A stretch of DNA of 64,000 nucleotides, taken from Spinacia oleracea (lineage: Eukaryota > Streptophyta > Magnoliopsida > Caryophyllales > Amaranthaceae). The notes beneath the pieces are model-generated. The model did not search any database, was not told the origin of the DNA, and was given only the letters and a program-made list of their open reading frames with translations. Positions 20,521 to 32,323 of the stretch are shown piece after piece; the first letter of the stretch is position 1, and each line of letters begins with the position of its first letter. The stretch is taken from NCBI RefSeq assembly GCF_020520425.1, contig NC_079489.1:19120001-19184000 (forward strand), written 5' to 3'. Position numbers and translations under genes: made by a program.

Positions 20521-21512
20521 GCTTATCAATCATTTTGCCAAATTTTTGAAGTAAAGAAGACTCAACGATTTCAAATCTAGGTATCTTCTTCTTCACTCCT
20601 TAATTTTTCATGTTGTTCACTCATTTTTTTCGTTAAAAAATTGATTAAGATTTGCTATTTATTTCCCCCAATTTCTGTCATTTCTTCCCACAATTTGTAC
20701 ATTTCTGTATAAATCAAACATGGGTTTTTTGTTTTTTCAAATTTGGTGTAGTTTTGTTTCCTTTGTTTGGATAGTTTTTGCTCAATTTAAGTTTAGGGTT
20801 GCTTTTGAGAAATGTCATTTTGGGAAGAAAATATATACAGTATTGAAGAGCTTTTTTTCTGGGCTTCTGCAAATCCCAATAAAATTACTGAAAATTTCGC
20901 AAACTGGGTATTTTAAATTTTTAGTTGGATGTGTGTTCTTCCTTAATTTAATTAATTTGTTCTATAGTTTTTTGGGGATTTTTGGGTTGTATGATGCTGA
21001 TGGCATTCCTGTCTATATTTAGTTTGATTGAATTTGCTTTTTTGGGACTTTTTTTTCTTCAATAAATGAATTAATTCAAAGCTTAAAGCAACTGCCTTTG
21101 GACAATTACAGAACATTTCCCATTGGGTGGCTGTGCTTTTCAGAAACTTTTGATCAAATATTGGCAATTCTTCTGATTAGTTTGAGTTTATATTTTTCTA
21201 TAACTCAATTACTATGTTATTCAAACTCGGGTATGTGTCCAAGTGTACATTTTGTGAAAAAGTTCCATGCTTTTCTTCCAAAATGAAGTGTCAAAGTGTC
21301 CATACTTATGTCGGGAATGTGGAGGATCCGACATAGGTGTTTAAGTTGAAATGAAGTCCAAGCAGCATTAGTTGTATGTTTCCATATTTCATTGTTTTTC
21401 TAATTGCTTAATTTAAACCAATCTGACAAATAATTTTCAAATATTTTGATTGTCTGATTTATTTCTTTTTGTGCTTGTTGAAGAAAAGAAAGGATATTGA
21501 AGGTTCAAAATT

Positions 21513-23302
21513 ATGCATCCATCCAGAGATAGATTGCCAAGACCTGTTGACATTTCCTCTTTACTGCAAACCGCAGAACGGCGAGTTGATCTGGTAGTAG
21601 ATGAACCTGGGTTGCATTGGATGGGTTTATCTACCCAGAATGTATCTACAGGACAAAGTAGCGGTGATACTAGTAAATCAAGCAAGCAAAGGTCCGGATT
21701 GCAAAGAACAAGCCGTCGTCGATATGTGAATAGGTCATTTGTTGGTAAAGAAAATCGAAGGCCGAGAAGTGTAAGAAAAGGCCTTGGAAGAGGCAGTGTT
21801 TTACCTTCTTGGTACCCCAGGACACCTCTAAAGGACATTACTGCTATTGTTAGGGTAATTACTTTCACCTTGTCATTCAATTTTGGTAAATTATTGTGTT
21901 CTTTCATTGGCATTTGGCGTAATCAGTAACTATAATGTTTAGTTAATGATTTGATGTGGGTGTTTGTGATGAATATGTTTATTAAGCATGCATCTTCTAT
22001 GATTAGGAATCAAGTATATTCCAATTTTGTGTCGGGGAATCATGGCCTTTTTCTTTAATAAATAAAGTAACTCTTTCTGGTTGTTTGCTGGACTGCAATT
22101 GCAATGGCAATGAGTTCGCGGGTAATTTTGCAAGGTTTACCTTAAGGTTTATACTCATGTTATACAATTTTATCTCCAAGTTTCTGTTTTTCTTAATTTT
22201 CTGCATAGTTTTTTTTTTACCACTCAATGCAAAATTCGACGTGGTAATGAAAAATCTAATTAGATAAACACATATTTTGATGTGAAGTTGCATATATGTG
22301 GATATTGATATGGGATTTTTCTCATAAAATTACACTTAGATCTATTACCGTTATTGCTCTTTATTACCATTTACCAAATGGGTCTTCAGAGATTGAGTTT
22401 CACAAGTTTTGGTTGGTTGTAAACTCTATAAAGCTACAAATCCTTTAGAATGATCAAACATTGATTTGGTTCCTACATACTGTCACCATATCTAATGACC
22501 TAAGCCGTTGACTCCAAAAAACAGGTTAAGTCACACTTGAGATGATCCCATTAACATGTGTTGTTTGGTGAACTAACTAACTTCTGTTATATTTCTATTT
22601 TTATCTGTTACAAAATATATATGATCCTGAATTATTGCTTTCTATCTGCCTCCAAGTGCAACAACCTATGTCAGACATTGACTAATACTAAAACTGAATC
22701 AACACCAAACTAGATAGACTTCGAATATTCTTTTGCTTGTTTTCTAAAAGTTTTGTTGAATGTTTTCCCGAGATACATAGAGTTGGGTACTCATAACAGA
22801 CATGGGTTATATTTATGACATTTATTTATTATTTGGGGAAAAAGCTTGTCAAGTGTCAATACCCATGATGGAGTGTCCGAGAATCCAACCTGGGTAATTC
22901 AAGTGAAATGAAAAGTCAGTAACATGGTATACTTGTATTGTCTGATATTGATGTTTTATATTGATGGTAACGCAGGCTATTGAGAGGAAAAGAGCTCAAC
23001 TACGTGATGATCAAACGATAGAAGCTCCTCAACAAGAAGACGGTGCTTCAACATCAAGCAATCAGCTTGATCAAGAGAAGGGCATTTCAAAACCCAGTCC
23101 AGAATCATGCGAGGTTACGGATGATAATGCTGATAGAAAAGGGAAAGAAGTCGCTTTCTTCACCCCACGAAAAAAGTTGCTGAACTCAATAGAAAAGGTG
23201 AGGCATATTTGGTTGGAGGATCAGCGGAAGCTAGAGAGGACACCGGCAGCCAGGAAAGCAGAAAGGCAAAAAATGGTGCGTGTTCTAATGTCAATGCGGT
23301 AA
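21513..23302 (+). CDS. PYM: POLYCHOME/UVI4-OSD1-like APC/C inhibitor
   Basis: CDS exons 21513-21854 and 22976-23302, 222 residues. The intron is GT (21855) to AG (22975) in phase 0, falling between VR and AIERKR exactly as expected from homologues. A 5'-UTR intron probably runs from 20581 (…AATCTAG|GTATCT) to about 21483-21499. Family members (Arabidopsis UVI4/PYM and OSD1/GIG1) inhibit the anaphase-promoting complex in the nucleus, control endoreduplication and, for OSD1, entry into meiosis II. Diagnostic features: N-terminal basic R-x-x-L (5-8), GxEN-type G78-K-E-N81, the invariant SVLPSWYPRTPLKDI block (95-109), the TPRKKLLNSIEKV block (~177-189), and a C-terminal Met-Arg tail (…VLMSMR). 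The family is usually ~240-260 residues, so this one is slightly short but complete. Whether it is the UVI4 or the OSD1 orthologue cannot be decided here. Confidence 0.9.
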
Positions 23303-24148
23303 AATCGACATGACATGGGTTGGTTGTTAGCAAGAGACTTTCGGCAACTGGGAATTGATCATCCTCTCTTTGCTCCCCCCATTGCCTGGTTAAGTTATAT
23401 GCACAGAGTTGGAGTTCTGCTAACAGAGTTTTGGTATATTCATTCAGGCAACTTAACTTATTTGTAATGTTGTAGAGTTGTAGGACTATTAGATCAACTG
23501 TTGATGTACATAACTCGAAAAAAACACCGCCTTTTCCAAGCCTTTTTTTTTTTTTTTTAATTGTATTTGTATGTATAATATTATTGTATTTGGTTAATAT
23601 CAACATCCACCTAATCACACTGGCTTCAGGTTCACACTTACGTTGAATTAAGCCTAACACTTGGGTGCAGGAGTCCGGCATTGGCACGGAGTGAGCGTGG
23701 CATCAGGCACGGCACTGGTTTTCTGCGCTTAAGCACATGCCATGTTTGTGCGAGGGTTTTGTCATTTGCGCCAAATCCAAAGTTTTTAGTGGATGGTTTT
23801 CGGCTTCTAGTACAGCACTTTCTGCACTAGTTTATGTTTTTAAACAAGTGGAGTACTAATTAAATCTATAAAAAAAAGTTTAGTGAAGTATAGTATTTGT
23901 TGAGAAGACTATACCATGTGTGAGATGCGACTATTTGTCCCATAGAGGGATTTGATTACAACCAATTCGTTTTAGGATGAAATTCCATTAGATTTATGTG
24001 CGGCCAAATTCTCTTTCGTTATTGGGTTCGACTTGACTCAGTGGAGTTTAACACAAATACACAATACATGCTTTACAAGTTTACAAGCACCTTCTAATTT
24101 AAGTTTGGCTTAACTGAAAAGAAATCAGAGTACTGTGAGAGAGGAGTC

Positions 24149-24389
24149 CAGATCCTCTAGAGTTTTAATAAAACTATACAAGGTAGAGTTGTATCTAAAC
24201 CATACATTTTAAAAATAAATGGTTCATATTAGTGGTAAGGGAAAATCAGGAGGTTGATATTGATGAGAAAAAATAGGGGAAATTTTAGAAAGATAATATA
24301 TGAGCCATTGGTTTTTCATTCAATGGTTGATATTGTTCAAACTCTACCTTGTAGGCTTGTACAGTTATTTTAGAACTCTAGAGGATCCA
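24149..24389. mobile_element. TIR MITE, ~240 bp, unclassified
   Basis: The left end AGATCCTCTAGAGTTTTAAT and the inverted right end GGATCCTCTAGAGTTCTAAA extend to a second matching block around ACAAGGTAGAGTT. The TIR is therefore ~45 bp with a short offset. No clean TSD was read. Confidence 0.6.
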
Positions 24390-24468
24390 AAACCGTGAGA
24401 GTGTGAGTGGCCGAGGGTGAGCTGGTGGCCTGGAGATCCCTTTACCATTCTCCGCTACTCATAAAGAT

Positions 24469-24575
24469 TTTGGCCTAGTGGTTAAGGCCTGTGTACAATA
24501 GGGTTCAGGTTAGAATCTCCATACTGCATTTAGAATTTATATTGACTTTGTAACTCATTAGCACCCAAAAAAAAC
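24469..24575 (+). mobile_element. tRNA-derived SINE, ~107 bp
   Basis: It contains an RNA polymerase III A box (TGGCCTAGTGGTTAAGG, 24471-24487) and, 15 bp on, a B-box-like GGTTCAGGTTAGAATCTCC. It ends in an A8 tract and is flanked by AAAGAT at 24463-24468 and 24576-24581, a plausible TSD. Short length and poly(A) ending suit a plant SINE. Confidence 0.65.
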
Positions 24576-24600
24576 AAAGATCTAGCCCGGTTAACTCGAT

Positions 24601-24745
24601 TTGAGTTTTGGGTTCGTTTGGACCATCCCTATCTTACTAAAAAGAAACACACTTAGGGTATGCAAAATTCTAGTTTTGGATTCGTTAGGACAATCTATCT
24701 TATTAAAAAGAAACACACTTATGTGTATAGAAAATTCTAGAACTT
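24601..24745 (+). repeat. Imperfect tandem duplication, ~75-bp unit, two copies
   Basis: The phrase 'ttcgttt/agga…ctatctta.taaaaagaaacacactta…aaaattctag' occurs twice in direct orientation. No function evident. Confidence 0.6.
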
Positions 24746-25594
24746 TATTTTGTGTACATATACTCTTACCTGTTAGGAAAAACTAATGTTAGCACTTAGC
24801 GGGTAGCTGTTGGAGTTACGGGTAGTATTGAACAATAATGGGTAATAGTTAGTCGTCAAAGTAGTGGGTAATAGTTAGCTGTCAAACTAGTGGCTAACTG
24901 TCGTATGATTTGTTTAAAACTTTACTATAATTTTATCAAATGCCACCTGATAGTTTTGAACACTATTATTTTTAGCATTTGAGAATAACTACCTAAATGT
25001 TATCTCTAACGTTAATCGATATCTAAATCGAACTACCTTATCAAACACTTACAAATCTTACCATTTAAAACGCTATCCACTGTGTTAAACTCTACTATCG
25101 AACACGTTAACAGTCCTAGCGTACTGCCGTACTGAAGTAAATGATATAATGTTGAATGGAACAATTTTATAATAACCTAGGAGTATACGCGTATTAATTC
25201 CCTTCAATTTTGTTAATTCAGTAAACATTTGAAAAATATGTTTTATAAATCGGCTACCAGTCCTACCACACTTCCTAGACACTAGACAACATAAAACTAA
25301 TAAGAATGGCATTGTTTCCTCCTCCACCTGAGTTGTTTAAAATGAATATTTACGAGTTCTTTTAAAGACAATTATGTTATAAAATTTTAGGTGCATTTGG
25401 ACGCTGCATATACCAAAAGAAGTCTTTATGTGCATTGGTTAATTGATTCTCTTATGTTTCATACTTTCATCCCATACCTTCCTAAAATTCTCTAAACTTG
25501 TGTGGAGAAAATGTGAGGTACTGAGGTGGTGCACCCTGAATAAGGTGCACCTATCATACAATACAACATCAACATGTGTTGTTATTAGAAATTA

Positions 25595-27163
25595 CGGTTT
25601 TTTCATGAAATGCCCATGAGGTTTCACGAAATTCACCAAATACTCCTGCGTGTTTCAAAATACATAGTATACCCCTATTTATCCGTACTGTTCATTAAAT
25701 GCACCTGTACTTAACGGACGTTAGCCTGCCGTTAGCTGTGTTTTACCATTTTACCCTTAATTCGTATTTAGGGCGATTAAGGATGAAAAACCTTGAAAAT
25801 CAAAAAAAAAAAAAACATCTTCTTCTCGTCTCTCATCTCCCCTGTTCTTCTTCCTTCAATTCTACTCAAATGCTACAAAATCTGGGTGTTCTTTGGGTGA
25901 ATTCGCGACAAAAAAGGATATTTGACGCGATTTCGATCTCACCCCCAATTCATCAATGGCAGATTCACCTCAAATTACTCAGAAACACAAACATGGGTAT
26001 TTTTTCGTACTGTTCGGATGTTTGACGCGATTTCGATTTCACTCACAAACTTTCTTTCTCCTCCACTCAACCAACACCACTTCTGATTTCATTCACTAAT
26101 TTCTCCTTTCGAATCTTCAATCAAATAATTGTTGATTCTTGAAATCCCCAATTTCTAGGGTTCATAGCTTTTATTCGCAAAATTGAACGATTTGCCCCAA
26201 TTCAATTTTGTTGGGTTTTCGATTGTCTTGGTAATTTCTTTTGCAATTTTAGTGTTCCTCAAATATGGATTTCGATTGCCTTGGTAATTTCTTTTGCAAT
26301 TTTGGTGTTCAAAATTTAGTGAAGACACTTACTGTGAGATTGTGAAAGGGTTTCTAAAGCATGAGAGTATTAAGGATTTAGCAGCATTGGTTGTTGAAGC
26401 TAAAATGTCAGAGCCTGAAATGTCGTTGGGGAACAATCTACGGGGTTTGGTATTGTTAATGCTTGTATTGTACTTGGGATGTTGGATAAAGCACATAGTA
26501 TATTGGATGAGATGAAAGCTAAAGGAGCTTCTGTTGGACTTGGGGTGTGTATTTGTCAATCTTAAAATCCTACTGTAAAGAGTATCGGACAGCTGAAGCT
26601 GCACAAATGGTAGCGGAGATCAATTGTTCTGGCTTGCACTTGGATGTTAGTTGTTATGACTCTCTAATAGAAGCGTCAATGTCAAGCCAGGATTTCCAAT
26701 CTGCATTTTCTTTGTTTAGGGACATGAGGGATGCAAGAATATCGGAGCTAAAAGGAAGTTGTCAGTCCACTGTTGGGTAATGGAACATCTGGAATTCTGG
26801 AGGCAAAGGTGCTCCGTCCCAGTTGGGAAGAACTACTAGAAGAAAAAACACTCCTGACTTAACAAAGGAAACATCTAGAGGTGAAGATGCTTGTGTACGT
26901 TAGATTCAAATTCTGCAATTTAAAAAGCAGTTTTGGTATTTGGTGCAAACAAATTTACAAATATGGGTATATTGTGCAAGACATTTATAAATAGGTGCAT
27001 TTGGTGAATTATAAACATGACTTAACGGAGGACTAACGGAAAGTCAAAATAGGGGTATTTGGTGAACAATACGAAAAAAATAGGGGTATACTATGTATTT
27101 TGAAACACGCAGGGGTATTTGGTGAATTTCGTGAAACCTCAGGGACATTTCATGAAAAAACCG
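25595..27163. mobile_element. Pack-MULE, 1569 bp, carrying a PPR gene fragment
   Basis: Ends CGGTTTTTTCATGAAATGCC (left) and the inverse CGGTTTTTTCATGAAATGTC (right), with a perfect 9-bp TSD TAGAAATTA at 25586-25594 and 27164-27172. TIR similarity runs ~110 bp strongly and further weakly, and is built of repeated 'TTCACCAAATACCCC'-like phrases. The termini resemble those of the MULE at 10080-11895 (CGG…TTTCATGAAAT.CCC.GAGGTTT), so both belong to one family. The interior has no transposase. It holds UTR-like sequence (25800-26290, with a short tandem duplication at 26216-26310) and a pentatricopeptide-repeat gene fragment. Confidence 0.85.
26294..26780 (+). pseudogene. Captured PPR (pentatricopeptide repeat) gene fragment
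   Basis: A first frame (SEDTYCEIVKGFLKHESIKD…) is followed, after a frame change near 26440, by helices reading NACIVLGMLDKAHSILDEMK, then YLSILKSYCKEYRTAEAAQM and SCYDSLIEASMSSQDFQSAF. These give about two and a half P-type 35-residue PPR units. PPR proteins normally bind organellar RNA. The fragment has no targeting peptide, has a frameshift and is bounded by MULE TIRs, so it is a transduplicated piece, not a gene. The donor gene is not in this window. Confidence 0.75.
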
Positions 27164-27172
27164 TAGAAATTA

Positions 27173-27770
27173 TCTTGCACATCTTGTAACTAGTCAATAG
27201 GCATACGTATTTTTAGCTCAGGTTAAGTTTTTCCATTCTCGTAAAATCTCTAGCACTTCGAAATTGTCATCTTTTGATTTTGCAACATGATCTTGAAGAT
27301 ATTTTTTATGCCGGTCCTGCTAATGAGCTTTGAAGGCGCTAGATTTTTTTAAAAAATGTAAAATTAATTCATTATAAAAAGTCATAACACATCTATAGAA
27401 ATCAGATTTAACAAATGCATAACAAATTTAATCAAAAAGAGGTATTCCTTCATCAAAACTACGATCCTTGGAAAATCTTGCAATATGGGATATCGTCTCT
27501 CGTACATATCGCTGGAATATACTACCTTTTCTGAAACAATTTGATGTAGCTGCGAGGATGATTTACATTTAATTTATTTTGACGTGTTAATTAGAATTAT
27601 TATGAAAAATTATCAAATTGGTGTCGTTAGTCCATGTTGTGCTTGAATAATGTAATTTTAAGTTACAATTCTCTTTTAAAAACATAGGGTTACTTTGATT
27701 CAATTTATTTAAAATGGTTACTTTAAAATGGTTACTATGTCTAAGAAAATTGATGTTTAATTTATTTTAA
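27173..27770. other. Intergenic; no gene recognised
   Basis: AT-rich with no inverted termini or open frame of note. Confidence 0.45.
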
Positions 27771-28375
27771 TTATTAGAGTGTTTGATTTTGGATGAAGTT
27801 GTATATACGTAGTATTAGTAATTAATTAATAAATTATCTACGTGACACCTAATTATTTATCTATGTGGCACTCGACTTTTTTAATTCATAAATAATTTTG
27901 AAATCTTATTTTTCATTGACAAAACACTTAGATATCCTACGTGGCGCCCTACTATTGGATTATTTAGGATTGAATTTTATTTAAGATTAGTGTTTGATTT
28001 TGGATTGAATTTTATTTTAGATTTATTTTTTAATTGTTAGTGTGTTTGATTTTGGATGGAGTTGTATATTTTAGTAATTAATTAATTAATTAATTAAAAT
28101 ATCCATGTGGCACTTAACTAATTATCTACGCAGTACTCGATTTTTTAATTCAAAAATATATTAGAAATCTTATTTTTCATTGGCCGAAACCATTAGATTT
28201 TCTACGTGATATATCTATGTGGCAACTAATTAATTATCTACGTGACACTCAATTTTTTTAATTCCAAAATAAATTAGAAATCTTATTTTTCATTGGCCGA
28301 AACCATTAGATTTCCTACATGACACTCTAATAATTCAGCAAATATGCCTCATTTCTATAGATATATATTAGATTA
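27771..28375. repeat. Imperfect direct repeats, possible Helitron end
   Basis: Units beginning 'GTGTTTGATTTTGGATG' occur at about 27779, 27990 and 28043. 'AATTAGAAATCTTATTTTTCATTGGCCGAAACCATTAGAT' occurs twice in near-identical form (about 28150 and 28275), with repeated 'CTACGTGACAC/CTATGTGGCAC' phrases. The right edge on the minus strand reads TCTAATATATATCTATAGAAATGAG, a Helitron-like 5' start, but no CTRR 3' end was assigned. Confidence 0.45.
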
Positions 28376-28574
28376 GATTTCCACCAAGGACTACCACTAC
28401 AATAAATTCCCTTTCTACTTTGATAAAAATATTTTTCCATCATCTCTATTTATTTATTATTCACTCTCTCCACTTACTTTATTCTTTTTGTTAGATTCAA
28501 CTCGTCTTCCTTAATACCTGTGTCGGTCAACATGTGACTCCTAATAAAATAAGTTGGAGTATAAATAACTCTAG

Positions 28575-28822
28575 CTTTTAAGTATTTTAATACTCGCAAC
28601 GTTTGACTATTCATATAATCTACTTTGACTATTCTTAGTGCTTTTTATATAAGATAAAACATAGTCATGTGAGATCTTGTTAGATTCGTCTCAATGTGTA
28701 TTTTCAAAATATCAAATTTTTATAATTTTTGCATAAAGAGAATTTAAGATATAAATGATCAAAGTTGTACATTGACACGCGTGAAACTAACAAACGTGTG
28801 AGTATTAAAAGACGGAGGAAGT
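28575..28822. mobile_element. Stowaway-type MITE, right end intact
   Basis: The right end reads GTGAGTATTAAAAGACGGAGGAAG followed by TA. The left end has only the inner phrase TTTAATACTCGCAACG without the CTCC terminus. The middle matches the family represented by 5703-5951. Confidence 0.55.
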
Positions 28823-28883
28823 ATAACTTCACCCGCCCTACAATATTCATTGTATACCTGGAGAGGAAGTCTTGGCTTCAAGT

Positions 28884-29098
28884 GGCTTGTGTCCATATGG
28901 ACACAAGTCAGTACCAATACAAAAATTTTAGTACTAATACATTATATTTTAGTACCAATAACATAAAATGACTTGTATTGGTACTTCTAAGCAATTATTT
29001 TTTATTGGTATTAAAATATTAGTATTAATACTAAATTTTCTGTATTAGTACTAAATTTTCTGTATTGGTACTGACTTGTATCCATATGGACACAAGCC
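28884..29098. mobile_element. Foldback MITE upstream of ATG101, ~215 bp
   Basis: The left arm GGCTTGTGTCCATATGGACA and the right arm (its inverse) match for about 45 bp. Each arm's outer part is itself palindromic (TTGTGTCCATATGGACACAA at 28887-28906). Interior phrases 'tagtacTAATAC/GTATTAgtac' pair again, so the whole element can fold. It ends about 260 bp before the ATG101 start codon. Confidence 0.75.
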
Positions 29099-29356
29099 CA
29101 TTGGGGTTTAGAAACCCTCATACCTGGAAGTAATTTAAGAATCTGTGCATTACCAAATTACCGATCATCGATCATCACTTTCTCCCCGACCAACAATCAA
29201 TTGCTTGCTCCCTCTCTCTTTCCCCTGCCACCATTTTGACCGGAACTGGTTCTATAATCGACGAATTGAAGCAGAATAACTATTCAAATTTAAACTTCAA
29301 GTGTTCGAATATCTCATATTATCAATTCCAATTCAGATTCCTAACACGAGCTCCGA

Positions 29357-32323
29357 ATGAATTGCGAAGTTTCCCAACTCAAAGAACTGGTTAACCTCTT
29401 TAATTTCATACTTCTTCCTCTAATTTATTTCTCAACAACAATCGTTAGGTCTTCAATTGTCGATTTTGTTTTGAATTTTTGCAGGAAGTGGAACACTTCG
29501 AGATCAGAGAAGTTTTGAGATGTAAGTTTACCCCTTTTTGAGATGACAATAACCTGTAATTGCGATGAATTAGCTTTTTTACAATTGATTTTATAAATTC
29601 TCGATTATTATTATGCTTCATATCCTAAATTATCCATTTTTAGGAATTTGTTGCGTTTTTTTTATTTATCAATTTGGTAGGAGGAAGGTTGTTGCCTGTC
29701 AATTTGGTAGCTTCTTTTGCCGAATTGTGGTTTAGGTATAGCTGCATAGTAGACCTTTTTCGCTAGATCATTTTGAGGTCTAGTTGTAGTTGCAGCTTGG
29801 TTTCTAGATTGATGTGCTTCTCAATAACCCTAAAGCAAAGCTAAATTCTGGACATGATTGCTTTCATAATATCGAGAATTCCTCGTTGATTCAATTGAGT
29901 ATATCATTTAGCACTTTACGATACGTAAAAGAAAACTGTTTAAGGGATAATAGGTCATGGTTTCAGTTGGCACCTACTCATCTATGTTATTCTTCAATTT
30001 TCCTCAAGTACTCACATCGGATAGTCAACAGTTCAACACTCGGACAGGAGCATGGCATGACACTTTATGTTCATCCAAAATTATGCTAAATTTTCAGAAA
30101 ATGGCCGAGTCTGAGTAATATAGGTTGTCACACCAATACTACATTGCATCTCGGGTTCAATATGGCGTATTTCTATGACCAGACTCATGTGAATATAACA
30201 AGAATCGCTTCATTTAGCAATTGGCATGTGTATATGGTCATTCCGTCTCTTCTTTTTTCCTCCTGAGCTTGCCTTCTTCAACAAATCTTGTAATTGTTCA
30301 AGTTAATTGTTTAAATATGGTGGTTGCAATTCCATTTTGAAGATAAGTAATCATGTGCTAATTACTTTTTTTTACAAATACAAGAACTCATGAACTAATT
30401 ACTTATTCAAATTTATTGCAGGTATACTACATACAATTATGTTCCACAGGGCTCTAGGCCTCGTGCGTCCAAAAGATGTTGATTTAGAACTTTTTGACAT
30501 TACATATGTAAGTTTTCACTTTAAAGTGTTGTAGAAGGTGGATAGAATTCGGACATGTTTAGCTGTAGATGCCATTTCGTTTGTGGCACTCAAACTTTTA
30601 TACTATTATCCTGTTATATCAAGTTTGGTTTTTCCTCTGCAAATGCGGTTGTTGCAAAGTCATGCACTGAATTTTTTTACTTAGGAGTTAGGACATATGA
30701 TTCAACGTGTTATTATAAAGCTCTTTAGTGTTATTTAACCTCATGAAAATGTTGTTGTAGGTCCAGTGTGGAGATGTGGAACTTGAAAAGAAGATAGATG
30801 AGAAGATTGACCAGTTCATTTGTTGGGTAGAGAAGCACCCTAACAAGAAAAGTCAGGTGAGGATCATCTCTGTCATCACATTAGTGGAATCTGCAGCTTT
30901 TGCTTGATATCTGGTCTGTATGTTTTAGTATATTAGCATTCTCAGCTATGGTTGGTCATTGAAAGGATCTGCTGTTGTATCAGACATAATCTTGTTGCTC
31001 TTCTGTATGCATGCATCCGTCCTCACAAGTTAAACCATTTTTGCTCTGGGAAAGTTACTTGCGTTTTTTTAGTCTGTTCATTGTACATTGTCCCATTATC
31101 CCATTTTAGCATAATAGCATCCATGTCAGACATTATGCGCAAAATCCAGGTTTTCTGTTTAGAAAGATTGATTTGATGATGGAGTCCTTGATAGAGGAGT
31201 GCCGGCAGTGCCCTTTCTGTTTTCTCTCTGGGAGAGCGTTGGAATCATCTGAAATATCTTTGTGTTGATGGGGAGTGTATTTTACGGTTGATGCCATTAA
31301 AGTTCTAACTTAATTATTTTGAATGGTTGCTGCACAGATATGTCTGTCTTTTTATGAAGTAAAGAACAACAAGGCGATATGGTTCTCGAACAAAGTTGAA
31401 CGCTTGTATTGGGAACAATGGTATATAAATCTGAATGTTGCACAACATCACAAACCAACCTCTAGCAAATCTCACCACTCCAAAGTTGTAGACTCAGGTA
31501 GTTTGCCAGCATGCTTATATGATTGTGCTTATGCTCCAAGAGATTTTCCCAATATTTAACCTTTTATGTATGATATTAGAAGGTGCATCTGAGGAGAGAA
31601 GTGCTCGTAGGGCTGCAATAGAAGTGTCACTTCGAGAGGTTCTGTTTCAGATAATAAAATTTGTAAATGAGAAAAAGGATCACATTCCTCCTATTCCAAG
31701 TCGTGAAGGTATCTCATTTCCCTATGAGATTACTATCCCAAGGTGTGGCATCTATACCCTTTCAGGCTACTCATGTTTTGTTGTCTACCTTAATAAGAAC
31801 CCACCCTCTTTTGATTGAAATTTTGTTTAAATGCTAGCTCTTTCTTTATTACTTTTGATTTAACGTGCCTTCTCTTTTCATTCATGCATTTACTTTGTTT
31901 CGTAAAGTACAATATGTTGTATCATGAAGTACAATATGTTGTATCGTGAAGTACAATATGTTATTATTTTTGTATGGATGTGTATTTTGTTGCTTCTGCT
32001 GCTTGTGGACGAGTGTGTTGTTGGTTTTCCCAGAGGGGCTTCAATATATTGATACATATACTTGTTTCTGAAACTGTTTTACGAAATCTTACTATGAGAA
32101 CTACATATACTTTGTATCTGTACACCATTAGTGATGGAATAGCCACGTCTAGCATTTTACACGTAAATGTATGTATTTTGTTCTTTCCTGTTTTCCTGTT
32201 AATTATGTGGCCAACATAGTCTATTAATGTAATATTTCTTAATTCAGCTCATCAGATACTACGTTTGGAATGGATATGATCAAAAGGATGCTCCAAACAG
32301 GCCATCCAACCATGCTTAGCTGA
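29357..32323 (+). CDS. ATG101: ATG101, autophagy-related protein 101
   Basis: Seven coding exons: 29357-29389, 29485-29521, 30422-30507, 30761-30856, 31338-31497, 31580-31742, 32248-32323. All introns are GT...AG, phases close exactly, and the product is 216 residues, against about 215 in other plants. ATG101 is a HORMA-fold subunit of the ATG1/ATG13 kinase complex; it stabilises ATG13 and starts autophagosome formation in the cytosol. Conserved stretches visible: EVEHFEIREVLRCILHTIMF (12-31), LGLVRPKDVD, ELFDITYVQCGDVELEKKID, WFSNKVERLYWEQWYINLNV (middle; rich in the W/F residues of the family), GASEERSARRA…LREVLFQIIKFVNEKKDHIP, and the ending MDMIKRMLQTGHPTMLS. The 5' UTR probably begins near 29160. 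A foldback MITE and a Stowaway MITE lie just upstream. Nothing suggests loss of function. Confidence 0.95.
31907..31968 (+). repeat. Three tandem ~22-bp repeats in ATG101 intron 6
   Basis: TGAAGTACAATATGTTGTAT (22-bp period with spacer) occurs three times in tandem, the first slightly altered. Intronic; no evident role. Confidence 0.75.

Noticed and set aside
20720..21286. Plus-strand frames of 62-100 codons upstream of the POLYCHOME-like ATG
   Set aside because: They fall in the predicted 5'-UTR intron, are Phe/Leu-rich from T-rich DNA, and resemble nothing.
31907..31968. Possible CRISPR-like short regular repeats
   Set aside because: Only three adjacent units without spacers in an intron of a plant nuclear gene; a simple tandem repeat.
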